Source of the DNA: JAVKEN01 sp040221415
GTDB lineage: Bacteria; Pseudomonadota; Alphaproteobacteria; Rickettsiales; JABSSG01
Direction of reading: 5' to 3'
Assembly: GCA_040221415.1 (NCBI GenBank)
Contig: JAVKEN010000022.1
Span: 1 to 64,000, forward strand
DNA length: 64,000 bases
Part shown: in pieces, positions 50,286-58,592 of the stretch
Layout of the letters: each line of letters begins with the position of its first letter
How positions within the stretch are numbered: the first letter of the stretch is position 1
Program-made: the position numbers and the translations under genes
The notes under the pieces: model-generated
What the model was told of the DNA's origin: nothing
Seen by the model: only the letters and a program-made list of their open reading frames with translations
Databases searched by the model: none

Positions 50286-50567
50286 ATGCCAACGAAAAAA
50301 AGGACACACTCCCCTACTAAAAAACTAAGAATCGTGTTCCCAAATAGAGAACATGAAGAAGGCAGTGGCGAAACGACAAGCGGCCCAACTGATGTTATTC
50401 ATGAAATAGACCTTTTACTAGCTGATACTTTTCCAACACACCCCGCAGATGAATTTGGGATGCCTTTTGATGGCGATTTGCCTACAACATTTGGAATGAA
50501 CTTAGGCTTTCTTTTGCCAGGCGACAGCGCTGGATTCAATATTTTATTTGATCTAGGGAGCAAATAA
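50286..50567 (+). CDS. Small acidic protein with basic N-terminus
   Basis: A 93-residue protein. It starts with a basic stretch (MPTKKRTHSPTKKLRIVFPN), then turns acidic and Gly/Pro-rich with a [E/D]-F-G-M-P-F-D-G box and two Phe/Leu/Gly segments near the end (FGMNLGFLLPGDSAGFNILF). AGGATAG lies just before the ATG. Third gene of the 49069 operon, three bases from each neighbour. No family recognised. Confidence 0.65.
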   Translation: MPTKKRTHSPTKKLRIVFPNREHEEGSGETTSGPTDVIHEIDLLLADTFPTHPADEFGMPFDGDLPTTFGMNLGFLLPGDSAGFNILFDLGSK

Positions 50568-50570
50568 AAT

Positions 50571-50978
50571 ATGCCAAAAAGCTTTAATCAGGAATATTTT
50601 GATTTAAAACTTCTTCCTACAATTGCTGAGGCAGATGAAAATGTCGATGCTCCAGCGGCCAGATTTAGGCAGAACAACTTGGGCGATATTATTGAAGCTG
50701 GAGTAATTGAAGAAGAAGAGCCAGAACTCATTCCAGCATTAGATAGAGAAGAGCCCGAATCACCTGATGAAGTGCTTGCATTCATTGCAGGATTGGATGA
50801 AGAAGAACCAGAGTTCAACTTTGTAGAATATATTCAAAACTTCTTTAGAGACCTTTTTTATCATGAAGAAGGAGCGCAATTTTCTAGCTTAGATGCAATT
50901 CTGCTGATGTTTGTTGCCTCGGCTGTTCTTGGGAATATTTACAAATCTGATGCTTTTGATGATTCCTCATCAATATAA
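50571..50978 (+). CDS. Acidic protein with C-terminal hydrophobic segment
   Basis: A 135-residue acidic protein: three similar EEEPE boxes (VIEEEEPELIPALDREEPES, AGLDEEEPEFNFVEY) suggest short internal repeats, then a hydrophobic segment LDAILLMFVASAVLGNIY near the C-terminus and an acidic end. That layout would suit a tail-anchored or membrane-inserting protein. Last gene of the 49069 operon; it abuts the convergent gene at 50979 with no gap. Function unknown. Confidence 0.7.
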   Translation: MPKSFNQEYFDLKLLPTIAEADENVDAPAARFRQNNLGDIIEAGVIEEEEPELIPALDREEPESPDEVLAFIAGLDEEEPEFNFVEYIQNFFRDLFYHEEGAQFSSLDAILLMFVASAVLGNIYKSDAFDDSSSI

Positions 50979-51251
50979 TTAGCCACCTAATACTTCTTTG
51001 GCTTTATCCCTATTAATCACTTTAAGAATATCTGGGCGATATTTTTGGGCAATTGAGAACAAGCATTTTCTTATTTCATCATGATGCATTCGGCAGCCAT
51101 TAATAAAGCCAACTATCGTTTCATAGTCAACATTACATTCATTAGCAATCTCCGTCAGCTTCTTTACAGTCACAAAAGGTTCCTGCGCTTGCAACAAATT
51201 TTGTAGCGTAGAAGCTTTATTAGTATTTTTTTTAAAATCTTGATTAACCAT
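50979..51251 (-). CDS. Small helical protein of unknown function
   Basis: A 90-residue, mixed-charge, probably all-helical protein (FVTVKKLTEIANECNVDYET, INGCRMHHDEIRKCLFSIAQ). It could be a small DNA- or protein-binding regulator, but no helix-turn-helix is convincing. Upstream lies a 445-base AT-rich interval with many TTAA tetramers and strong hairpins, so its expression may be regulated. It is preceded by a weak GAGAGGTG site. No family recognised. Confidence 0.65.
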   Translation of the reverse strand: MVNQDFKKNTNKASTLQNLLQAQEPFVTVKKLTEIANECNVDYETIVGFINGCRMHHDEIRKCLFSIAQKYRPDILKVINRDKAKEVLGG

Positions 51252-51696
51252 AGCTAAACACCTCTCATCATGTTTGTTACAAATATATGAACATAGGTTT
51301 TTGTTTTAGTCAAACCATAATAAATAACAAAAGATTAACAAAGTAGTTTGCGTTAATAGTTAATTAATTAAGACATTAACGTTCATTAAGTAAAAATTGT
51401 TAATAATTGTCTTGCCTGAAACAAAAAACTTATAATAGAATAACAGTCGAAAGGTAAGATTTAATGAAAAATGATGTTTTTTATAAGCTAGCTTCGGCTA
51501 GCTTATAACGCCTACTCTTTGGGAGGAAGTAGGCGGAGAAAAGATAAAATTTATTGAAGAATGATGATGTATGTCGAATTTCGACTTTTAGATGCCTAAC
51601 TCGTTTACCTTCTCTCCACCAAGTTGAGCCTTCCCTTATTGTTTATCCGGTTTAATCCGCAGTGTCAACCTATAAAGTTAAAAAAAGGTAAAAAAC
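51252..51696. other. 445-bp AT-rich intergenic region with TTAA clusters and hairpins
   Basis: No convincing gene is seen. From 51330 to 51405 TTAA occurs many times, including TTAA-N6-TTAA at 51376-51389. A TTGTCT-N18-TATAAT promoter-like pair (51407-51412, 51431-51436) points to the plus strand and precedes the two hairpins listed separately. On the minus strand a TTGACA occurs near 51665-51670, without a good -10. Confidence 0.6.
51443..51535 (+). ncRNA. Candidate structured RNA with UUCG-capped stem
   Basis: A perfect 12-bp stem TTATAAGCTAGC/GCTAGCTTATAA (51481-51492, 51497-51508) is capped by TTCG, an unusually stable tetraloop. It is followed at once by a 7-bp stem CGCCTAC/GTAGGCG (51509-51515, 51529-51535) with a 13-base purine-rich loop. 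A TATAAT at 51431 suggests plus-strand transcription from about 51443. No U-run follows the stems, so they are not simple terminators. The 3' end is unknown, and the strand is a guess. Confidence 0.4.
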
Positions 51697-52062
51697 TTAA
51701 CTGTGGGTTTTGTTTGCCTCCTGAATCAGCTGTAACCAATAATTTTCAGCATAACAAAATATAGCTTTTTTATCTTCCACCCAAGTAAAAAACCCTTCTT
51801 TTAACTTAAAAAACCGCCAGCCATTGAAATACAAAGCTATATGGTTAGGATATTTTGTCCACGGACCTTCTTCAGGATCTTCTGGGACGGCATAAACATC
51901 TCCATATTCAATTTCTTTTGGGGGCGTCCTTAAGCTAAATGACTTTATATGTCTTGAGAACACACAATCAAAAGAGATTAAAGCTTCATTTATATCTATT
52001 TCTTTTTGTGATTGATTTGCCTTAATTAAATTTAAATTAAGATTGGGGGTGTTTTTTTCCAT
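51697..52062 (-). CDS. DUF2793-family GTA/phage tail-associated protein
   Basis: About 121 residues matching the DUF2793 pattern: a start region LNLIKANQSQKEIDINEALI (family form A-x-x-Q-K-x-x-x-x-N-E-A-L), then PPKEIEYGDVYAVPEDPEEG, IALYFNGWRFFKLKEGFFTW and a closing NYWLQ. This family follows the gp15 host-specificity gene in alphaproteobacterial GTA and phage clusters, as it does here. It probably forms part of the tail tip or fibre. I choose ATG 52062 because AAAGGAGGCTAG lies just before it; the frame is open to 52104 but that part overlaps a terminator hairpin. Confidence 0.8.
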   Translation of the reverse strand: MEKNTPNLNLNLIKANQSQKEIDINEALISFDCVFSRHIKSFSLRTPPKEIEYGDVYAVPEDPEEGPWTKYPNHIALYFNGWRFFKLKEGFFTWVEDKKAIFCYAENYWLQLIQEANKTHS

Positions 52063-52082
52063 TCTAGCCTCCTTTATGGAAT

Positions 52083-52113
52083 AAAAAAATGAGGCGGCAT
52101 ACACCGCCTCATT
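52083..52113 (-). terminator. Rho-independent terminator between gp15 and the DUF2793 gene
   Basis: AATGAGGCGG (52088-52097) pairs with CCGCCTCATT (52104-52113) around a 6-base loop. On the minus strand the stem is followed by seven T counting its own last two. A TTTT run on the plus side means it could work in both directions. Confidence 0.85.
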
Positions 52114-52236
52114 TTAGAGGGAAGGAAAGGTTTTTTTAAAGTACAAATTATTAACACAAAGACTTTGTACTTTCGAAACGAGGAGAACTATAAAAAGGAA
52201 ATCAATTTCAGATTTGAGCCCCCTCACTTCGCAATT
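52083..52236 (-). ncRNA. Candidate small RNA or attenuated leader ahead of the DUF2793 gene
   Basis: On the minus strand a promoter at 52271-52243 would start an RNA near 52236. The RNA would contain an inverted repeat AAAGTACAAA/TTTGTACTTT (52164-52173 with 52138-52147) and end at the strong terminator at 52088-52113. The interval has no reading frame of note. It could be a free small RNA of about 150 bases or a leader in which termination controls the DUF2793 gene 21 bases further on. Confidence 0.45.
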
Positions 52237-52242
52237 ACATAC

Positions 52243-52271
52243 AATGTAACCTAAATGTTAATATATGTCAA
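52243..52271 (-). promoter_or_regulatory. Minus-strand promoter upstream of the candidate RNA
   Basis: TTGACA (52271 down to 52266), a 17-base spacer and TACATT (52248 down to 52243). The -35 and spacing are consensus; the -10 matches 4 of 6. Confidence 0.5.
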
Positions 52272-52289
52272 CTATTGTTATAAAAAAAT

Positions 52290-55200
52290 TTATAGTGACA
52301 CAGACCTTGAAAAACCTAGTCTTCCATCTGCGGTTAAAGAATTAATTTTAATAAAATATCTATTTTGTAAATTTATTTTGAATTTATACTGCTCAGAATA
52401 AACTACTTCTTCAATAATTTTATTATCATTTTCAGATATTGTAATAAACACTGGCTGCTTACTATCCATAGTTATTACATCATCTTCCCAAAAGCCATCT
52501 TCCTGGCTTCGGTTAGTCCAATTAATATGACAAATGCCGCCCTCTTCTTTAGCTCGCAAATTTACTATCGACGGACAATAGCCAGTGCTAGATGATAAAT
52601 CCTTCCGATATGTTTGAGCATGCAATAAATTGGTGCCTTCTTCTGCCAGCTTATAATAAACCTGTTTGCTTGATATATTTTTAGGGACATCAAAGCACTC
52701 AAGCTGAGGATTGATAAATACAACATCCGAACCAGCAATATGATCTTTGACTTCATGCTCAGTATAGTCGCAACCTCGAAGCAAAACAGATAGTTTATAC
52801 ATATTAGAGCCAATTAGAATAGCATTCATGAATTGAATAACTTCACCATTTATATAAAGTTTGTTTTTACCACTAAGTAACTCCTCATAAGAGATTGACT
52901 CAAGCTGACCATGTATCATTGAAATAATAAGTTCATTCTCAAGGTCAACTAACCCAGGCTCTGCCTCACTAATTGGTTCAAGCAAAGAGCCTATATATGA
53001 CTCACTGCTAATTGATTGTATGAAGCGATAATCCTCATCATTATCAGAAACATAAAGCGACACTGGTTTAAAGCTGGTATTACGACTCCAAACAGCTAAA
53101 TAAGTTTTGCACTCACTACCCACAAGAGAATTAAACACCAAATGCTGATATTCTGGCTTCAACTGGACTTCTTTAGTTGGGTGGTGATCATGATATCTGA
53201 AATTAGGCATTGCAGCATGAATATAATCTTGCGCAGTTAACGTCAGAGTCTGATTAGTATTAATAAACAAGCTTTTAATCTTAAGCGTATAATGTTTATC
53301 ACCATACAGGATATCAATAACTTGCCCCGCTTCTAAATCTTGATATTTAGGTGACAAAGTAAAATGGTATTGATTCAATGCATGATTAGACTCAGCAAGA
53401 TTTTTGAAAGCTATCTTTCTGGCTTCTTCTTGAGTGCAAACTAAGTTGTTGCGAATAACTAAGATATTGTCATTAGTTACTTTATTATCAAACTCCTGAA
53501 CTACAGATGCGTGGAAGTCATTCTCCCGATTGATATAAATTAACTTCACCGAAGAGTAAAGCTGATCTTCACATGACCGCTCAATTTTTATCCCTTCTTG
53601 AGACACAATTTCCTCCGCAAGAATCTGGGTGTAGCTTGCCTTAATTTGTTTTGAAAACTTAAGCTTATTACCGACCTCTATGACTTCAAAGAAGTAAGCA
53701 TTTTTTAAATCCTCAAGCAGCTCCAAAGCTGTTTTTGAATCATCAAGATGATATCCGGTAACAATTTCATCAATATTCTCAAAAATCAGATTTTCGCGTG
53801 GAATGCCACATTTCAGACATAATTCAGATATTAAAGCTGCTAACTCAGTGACGCCAAACTTGCCATTTACCCAGTGACCACGGCTCCATTTGTAAGAATC
53901 AGCCCATAGATTTGCAAATCTTGGCCAATAAGGATAAGGCCGCGCATCCCAAGTCCATAAAAACTTATTTTCCAAAAACTCGGAATCCTTCCAGGCTAGC
54001 TCGGTTGCTTTAATAGCACGGCGCTGCGCCATAAAGTCGACCTTACCTTCAGACTTAACTGGCAGACCGCCATCCATAGATTCATTATCAAAAAACACAT
54101 TTGGCTGATTCGTAGAGCCATCCACTGAAGGAAATCCATATTCAGTAAACCAAATCTTTTTCGACTTTGGAATCCAGCTAGACTTAGAACGGTCAGGATT
54201 AACATGACAGTTACTCCACCACCATTCAATATCCTTATAGGATCCAGATTTAGGTAGAAATTCTTTTTTTGTCTTTCGAGTATCACGATATTTATAATCA
54301 TACCATTCACCAGAAAACCAGCCTTCCCTTATCTCTTCAACAGTTGGAGGGTCCTTAGTATTTGTCAGTGGAAAATAGGCATCGATACCAATAAAATCAA
54401 TCGCATCGGACGACCATAATTCGTCCATATTATACCATGAGTTTGGTGCTTTATGATATTCAGTCCAATCAGCGGCATAGCTCACTTTAACTTCTTTTCC
54501 AACAATTGATTTAACTTCCTCTGCAAGTTTGACCAGCTCCTTAACAGCTGGGAACTCTTGATTCTTCTGATCAAATACCGAGGTAAGGCTGACCATTTCG
54601 GAGCCAATAATAAACGCATCAACCTCCTTCTTAAGTAGTCTGGCATAATGCGTAATAAAATTATTGTACCCTCTTGTGTTGTTAAAGAATTCTGCTACGC
54701 TGCTAGACTCACACCTTAAATGACCTCTCCAGGGCTTATTGTGCTGATCAATCATAAGCATAGGGTAGAACATTACTTTTAGCCCTCTGCTTTTGAGCAT
54801 CCTAACATATCTAAGAACTGCTGAATCTGTAGTTGTTCCACCGTATATCGGCCTGTTCTCAGAGTCAGTTGTGACTTGATGCGCAGTTTTCCTGTTATAG
54901 TCTCCAACCTGCCACTCTTCCGGATAAGTATTACGCGACCTGCTTTCAACTCCTGGCTTTATCTGACATTGCTTACCATCCAGACTTGTACCAAACCAAC
55001 AAACTATTGGCGCCGCCCATTCAAGATTAGGACAAGTGTGAAGCAATTGATCTAAACTAAGCTCTGCATCTGACTTTTGCTGATAGTTATTTAGGTTAAT
55101 GACCTGATTCTTGCCTTTCTGAATTAAACCTTCTCCAGATTGGAATCCATTAGTTAAATACTGCAATTTAGTGTCATATACAAACTCACCTGAACCAGGA

Positions 55201-55871
55201 ATGATATTAATGCCTTTTACTAAATCTTCGACATTCTCGTCATGGCCTTTAGCTTGACGCTTAGTATGGAATGTAAAGTTAGGAATTCGATTGCCAAATT
55301 TAGCTAAAGGCAAATCTTCAAACACCACATAAGCAAGGCCGCGATAAGCTGACACCATACCGGCCCCCAGATAAGATTCCATCAAAGGATCAGGCATTTG
55401 AGTTTCCGACCCATTGTAAATTCTTATATTAAAATCACCCTCTTGCAGCAAGAGAGAATCAGCCCAAATATTCAGAACCGAGTCAATTTCACCCTCGCAA
55501 ATTGCCACTGCAAGACTAATAGTATAAGAATATGAGGTTGAAGAAACGGTTGCTTTACCTCCACCACCTTTACCTCCGCCAACTGAAGTCGAGTGATGAT
55601 GTTCATGCTCTCGAATCTTATCTGCCCAAATAATATTTCCGGAAGTTCGCACCTCACCAAAGATTTTGTTTATACAAATCCCATAAGACGAATTCTGCAC
55701 TGAAATATTATGAACTCTAGAACCAGATATATTAGCTTTTGATTTTGATGCAATTTTACTGTCAATAGACCTACCAAGATAGGTCCCAATCGCCATACCG
55801 ACTGTGGCACCTACTTTTCCTACGGCACCACCAACAGCTGCACCAATTGAGCTTAAAACAATTGTAGCCAT
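52290..55871 (-). CDS. GTA host-specificity/tail tip protein (gp15-like, GTA TIM-barrel)
   Basis: An 1193-residue protein of the gp15 family of gene transfer agents. The N-terminus is Gly/Ala-rich and hydrophobic (TIVLSSIGAAVGGAVGKVGA). The central part, residues about 270-620, is the GTA TIM-barrel-like domain with CWFGTSLDGKQCQIKPGVE, YGGTTTDSAVLRYVRMLKSR, FIGIDAYFPLT and KKIWFTEYGFP. Later regions correspond to phage-tail and receptor-binding parts (LELLEDLKNAYFFEVIEVGN, LKIKSLFINTNQTLTLTAQD). Length matches the family (about 1200-1300). It would form the tail hub or tip that contacts recipient cells. Last large gene of the tail module; a terminator follows. Confidence 0.9.
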   Translation of the reverse strand: MATIVLSSIGAAVGGAVGKVGATVGMAIGTYLGRSIDSKIASKSKANISGSRVHNISVQNSSYGICINKIFGEVRTSGNIIWADKIREHEHHHSTSVGGGKGGGGKATVSSTSYSYTISLAVAICEGEIDSVLNIWADSLLLQEGDFNIRIYNGSETQMPDPLMESYLGAGMVSAYRGLAYVVFEDLPLAKFGNRIPNFTFHTKRQAKGHDENVEDLVKGINIIPGSGEFVYDTKLQYLTNGFQSGEGLIQKGKNQVINLNNYQQKSDAELSLDQLLHTCPNLEWAAPIVCWFGTSLDGKQCQIKPGVESRSRNTYPEEWQVGDYNRKTAHQVTTDSENRPIYGGTTTDSAVLRYVRMLKSRGLKVMFYPMLMIDQHNKPWRGHLRCESSSVAEFFNNTRGYNNFITHYARLLKKEVDAFIIGSEMVSLTSVFDQKNQEFPAVKELVKLAEEVKSIVGKEVKVSYAADWTEYHKAPNSWYNMDELWSSDAIDFIGIDAYFPLTNTKDPPTVEEIREGWFSGEWYDYKYRDTRKTKKEFLPKSGSYKDIEWWWSNCHVNPDRSKSSWIPKSKKIWFTEYGFPSVDGSTNQPNVFFDNESMDGGLPVKSEGKVDFMAQRRAIKATELAWKDSEFLENKFLWTWDARPYPYWPRFANLWADSYKWSRGHWVNGKFGVTELAALISELCLKCGIPRENLIFENIDEIVTGYHLDDSKTALELLEDLKNAYFFEVIEVGNKLKFSKQIKASYTQILAEEIVSQEGIKIERSCEDQLYSSVKLIYINRENDFHASVVQEFDNKVTNDNILVIRNNLVCTQEEARKIAFKNLAESNHALNQYHFTLSPKYQDLEAGQVIDILYGDKHYTLKIKSLFINTNQTLTLTAQDYIHAAMPNFRYHDHHPTKEVQLKPEYQHLVFNSLVGSECKTYLAVWSRNTSFKPVSLYVSDNDEDYRFIQSISSESYIGSLLEPISEAEPGLVDLENELIISMIHGQLESISYEELLSGKNKLYINGEVIQFMNAILIGSNMYKLSVLLRGCDYTEHEVKDHIAGSDVVFINPQLECFDVPKNISSKQVYYKLAEEGTNLLHAQTYRKDLSSSTGYCPSIVNLRAKEEGGICHINWTNRSQEDGFWEDDVITMDSKQPVFITISENDNKIIEEVVYSEQYKFKINLQNRYFIKINSLTADGRLGFSRSVSL

Positions 55872-56099
55872 TAAATAATATTAATTAGTTTGCTTAAAAA
55901 GAATTTATGTCGAAATACGGTAAGTCGAGGTTTTGGGCCTAAATAAACAAGTGATTCTTACAGACTCCACCAAAGTGCAGAGTTATTAAAAAACGAACAT
56001 TGTTTAATTTTATGGATAAACTCTCTTCTAAACATAAAAATAACTAATTAAATATTATTAACTTTATATTCACTTATAGTTATCTTACAGTCAAGAAAC

Positions 56100-56576
56100 T
56101 CAACGTAATTCATTGAAAGAAAAAGATTTTATCAATCTACTTCTCCATAAATTCGAATAATTATGCATACATACTTTACCCACTACTTGGTATGCATGAA
56201 CCAAAGATGTAGTGGCTTCATTTATAAACACCCCAACATGTTGTGGTAATGTGCTTATTTTGAATAAGCCTATATCACCCGTTTTGATATATGGCCTATT
56301 TACAACAGCCAAATGCTGTTCAATTTTTTTAAATAATTTATTCTTTTGAGGAAATTTAGAGTAATTAAACTCATCATGCTCTGATAAAGGCTTGCCGTCT
56401 TGGCGCGACACAAATCCAAATTTCTTAGCAATTGCAAGTATTAGACCAATACAATCACAGCCGCCTACTTCAAAGCTAGATTTTTTAATTCTTCCCTGAT
56501 GATGAAACTTTGTGCCTATCCAACTTGTCGCTTCTTTAGCTATTTGATAGCGCAACCCCTCCTCTGAATAATTCAT
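56100..56576 (-). CDS. NlpC/P60-family GTA tail peptidase (gp14-like)
   Basis: A 158-residue cell-wall peptidase. The N-terminal ATSWIGTKFHHQGRIKKS and GGCDCIGLILAIAKKFGF place the catalytic Cys in G-C-D-C-I-G-L, as in phage NlpC/P60 proteins. The His is in LPQHVGVF, and LVHAYQ gives the third polar residue region. In RcGTA, gp14 lies in the tail and helps to penetrate the recipient wall. It lies upstream of gp15 in the usual order, but 228 bases separate the two, and three unknown small genes lie between it and gp13. Confidence 0.9.
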   Translation of the reverse strand: MNYSEEGLRYQIAKEATSWIGTKFHHQGRIKKSSFEVGGCDCIGLILAIAKKFGFVSRQDGKPLSEHDEFNYSKFPQKNKLFKKIEQHLAVVNRPYIKTGDIGLFKISTLPQHVGVFINEATTSLVHAYQVVGKVCMHNYSNLWRSRLIKSFSFNELR

Positions 56577-56582
56577 ATGCTC

Positions 56583-56981
56583 TTATTCCACAAAATCAGA
56601 CTTACAGCCATCCATCCGCGGAAGGCCAAGGATTGAACTATGATTTTCTACAAGAGTCAAACATTCTTGATATGAAACATCAGGATTATTACATGTAGAC
56701 TTTATGTTCTCTAAAAATTTTTTATCTGCATTAAAATCTCCACAATAATTATGAGAATAAGAATGCGCAACCTGCAAAGATCCAAGGCATTCATATTTAC
56801 CCATATCTGAAATAAGATTTGCTAAAACAACAAATACTTGTTGATACCAAGTTAAATCTTCATATTTATAATTAACGCAGTCTTTGCCTTCTAGGTATAA
56901 CTGCTCTAATCTACCTTCTATTGCATTATTGAATTGACTAACGCACCAATTGCGCCAGTTTAACGTAAGATTCTTCCCCAT
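56583..56981 (-). CDS. Unknown protein inserted in the GTA module
   Basis: A 132-residue helical protein with six Cys and several Trp/Tyr (LNWRNWCVSQFNNAIEGRLE, YEDLTWYQQVFVVLANLISD, KKFLENIKSTCNNPDVSYQE). I do not recognise it and it does not match known GTA gp12-gp15 proteins. It lies 6 bases from gp14 and 5 bases from the next upstream gene, so is cotranscribed with them. The Cys might form disulfides if it is exported, but no signal peptide is seen. Confidence 0.65.
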   Translation of the reverse strand: MGKNLTLNWRNWCVSQFNNAIEGRLEQLYLEGKDCVNYKYEDLTWYQQVFVVLANLISDMGKYECLGSLQVAHSYSHNYCGDFNADKKFLENIKSTCNNPDVSYQECLTLVENHSSILGLPRMDGCKSDFVE

Positions 56982-56986
56982 TATTG

Positions 56987-57514
56987 TTACCTCTTATTAT
57001 TTCTTCGATACCTATTGCCGCCTCTTCTTCTAAAGTTATTTTTATTCTTCTCAAAATGATTAGGTCTGTGAGAAGTATGTACAACAACGGCAGGTTTAGC
57101 TTTTGCTTTACTGCGATTTGCTGTCAAACCAAGCATAATCATTCCACCAAGTGCTAAAGCGCTGCCTGGGATCACGTAACCCTTAATGCTTAGAAAAATT
57201 GTTCCGGCAATAATCATTGCAGCAATTAAGAAGAAAAAGAACTGACCCATACGTATATGAGCGTTTTGTGCATTGGCTGTTTTCTTTTGTATCTCATGTA
57301 GATGAGTTTGCTCGGCCTCAACTAGCGCGATAATTCTATCAGCTGCTCCTTCTTGGATTTCTTCGTATTCAGCAAGATGCCCAGGTGAAGGATAATAGAC
57401 TGGTCTAGAACCATCCAAATCTGTTTCATATGACTCTTCCTCTACTCCGAACTCTGCCTTAAAAGGTGTAGGATTGTTTTGAGGCTTATCTCCAAAATAT
57501 TTTTTAACTCCCAT
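56987..57514 (-). CDS. Two-helix membrane protein in the GTA module
   Basis: About 175 residues. An acidic N-terminal half with a helix is followed by two adjacent membrane helices (FFFFLIAAMIIAGTIFLSIK and YVIPGSALALGGMIMLGLT, residues about 92-130) and a very basic Arg/Asn-rich tail. That resembles a phage-type two-helix (class II) holin or a membrane anchor such as DUF2335-like proteins. The acidic stretch before the helices contains AADRIIALVEAEQTHLHEIQ, which resembles the DUF2335 pattern. I choose ATG 57514 over GTG 57523 because AAGAGTGAG precedes it. Confidence 0.65.
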   Translation of the reverse strand: MGVKKYFGDKPQNNPTPFKAEFGVEEESYETDLDGSRPVYYPSPGHLAEYEEIQEGAADRIIALVEAEQTHLHEIQKKTANAQNAHIRMGQFFFFLIAAMIIAGTIFLSIKGYVIPGSALALGGMIMLGLTANRSKAKAKPAVVVHTSHRPNHFEKNKNNFRRRGGNRYRRNNKR

Positions 57515-57725
57515 CGTTCTCACTCTTGAATTTAGTTATAGCACTTAAAAAAAGTTTATTGATGTTTGATGAATAATTATGCAAATGCTTTTTAGCAGTT
57601 TCATTACTATCTTCTTGTACATTGTCTGTAGAAGGAAATAGGCTTGTTAGCTTTATGCCTTTTAGAAAAAAATTATCATTCATCACAATAACCGATAAAA
57701 AATGTAGATAATATATAACTCCCAA
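57504..57725 (-). CDS. Small unknown protein in the GTA module
   Basis: Up to 73 residues; the start could also be ATG 57683 (MNDNFFLKGIKL). The sequence is polar and helical (NETAKKHLHNYSSNINKLFL). Its 3' end overlaps the start of the two-helix protein gene, a sign of translational coupling. No family recognised, and being short it has only moderate support. Confidence 0.45.
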   Translation of the reverse strand: MGVIYYLHFLSVIVMNDNFFLKGIKLTSLFPSTDNVQEDSNETAKKHLHNYSSNINKLFLSAITKFKSENDGS

Positions 57726-57754
57726 CTTAGGTAATAATCAACGTTTTTTATAAT

Positions 57755-58564
57755 TTATCTTGTACCAGCTGTTTGCAGAATTTTGTCTACTCCTGGTATA
57801 TCTGGTTCGCCCCTAAAATTTATTGCGTTATTATATGATTTACAGCACATAGAAAATGATTTGTCGCAATTTGGCTCAAGAATAACTTCATCATTATATT
57901 CTGCACCTTCTGCAAAAGAAGAATCAAGCTCAAGAGTTTGGTTGTTCACAGATATAATTATATAATCATTGTTTCTGGCTTTCACTTTGCCACCAATAAA
58001 TTTTTGCGATGGTGCGTAACTAACCAATATCTTATTATTGGCAAGGACTCTTTCAACACTTGCATAGACTTGATGCTTCTTACTATCTACACCACATCTA
58101 TTATCGCCAAAATTAGCACGACAAAAAGGCGAGTATATCTGAGTTATTTCCTTATCTAGTTTGCGACTGATACCTGAGACATTAAAGCTAAATACATTAT
58201 TCTCAAATGTTATCTTGTCTATATAGCCGCAATTAATATAGGTTTTTATGCCTCGCGAATCATCTACATCTATTACAAACACCTCTATGTAAGCTTGATC
58301 AAATTCTCCTGATAGAACTAACTCATTACTTATTGCTTCTCCATCAAATATCGCTGAGAACTCATAATTATTGTGAGTCAGATCATTTGTTTTCTCAAAA
58401 GAAGAGGATTTAACCAACTGACCAGAAAAATATTCTTTGTCATTTATAATTAAATTCTCATGGAAATCTGTGTAATGATATTCATGTGATTTAGTTTTAA
58501 TAAACCAACACAAAGCCTTACCGACAGTAGACTTTCCTCGCAGATTTTGATTTGTATGCTTCAT
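57755..58564 (-). CDS. GTA tail protein gp13-like (DUF2163/phage BR0599 family)
   Basis: A 269-residue protein of the TIGR02218 family. The N-terminal half (GKALCWFIKTKSHEYHYTDF, LVLSGEFDQAYIEVFVIDVD) matches DUF2163. The C-terminal part has CRANFGDNRCGVDSKKHQV and EPNCDKSFSMCCKSYNNAIN then FRGEPDIPGVDKIL, the conserved Cys-rich end of phage BR0599 proteins. In RcGTA, gp13 forms part of the tail hub. Slightly shorter than usual (about 290). A good GAGGAGGC site precedes the ATG. About 2.2 kb of unrelated DNA separates it from gp12 upstream. Confidence 0.9.
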   Translation of the reverse strand: MKHTNQNLRGKSTVGKALCWFIKTKSHEYHYTDFHENLIINDKEYFSGQLVKSSSFEKTNDLTHNNYEFSAIFDGEAISNELVLSGEFDQAYIEVFVIDVDDSRGIKTYINCGYIDKITFENNVFSFNVSGISRKLDKEITQIYSPFCRANFGDNRCGVDSKKHQVYASVERVLANNKILVSYAPSQKFIGGKVKARNNDYIIISVNNQTLELDSSFAEGAEYNDEVILEPNCDKSFSMCCKSYNNAINFRGEPDIPGVDKILQTAGTR

Positions 58565-58592
58565 ATAGATGCCTCCTCTATCTTAAGTTTTA

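Noticed and set aside
51509..51535. Resemblance of GGGAGGAAGTAGGC to the signal recognition particle RNA loop
   Set aside because: Only a partial match to GGAAGGAAGCAGCC; the required 5' partner strand and tetraloop closing pairs are absent.
51252..51696. Possible replication origin (AT-rich, many TTAA)
   Set aside because: No cluster of DnaA boxes (TTATNCACA) and none of the genes that usually flank alphaproteobacterial origins.
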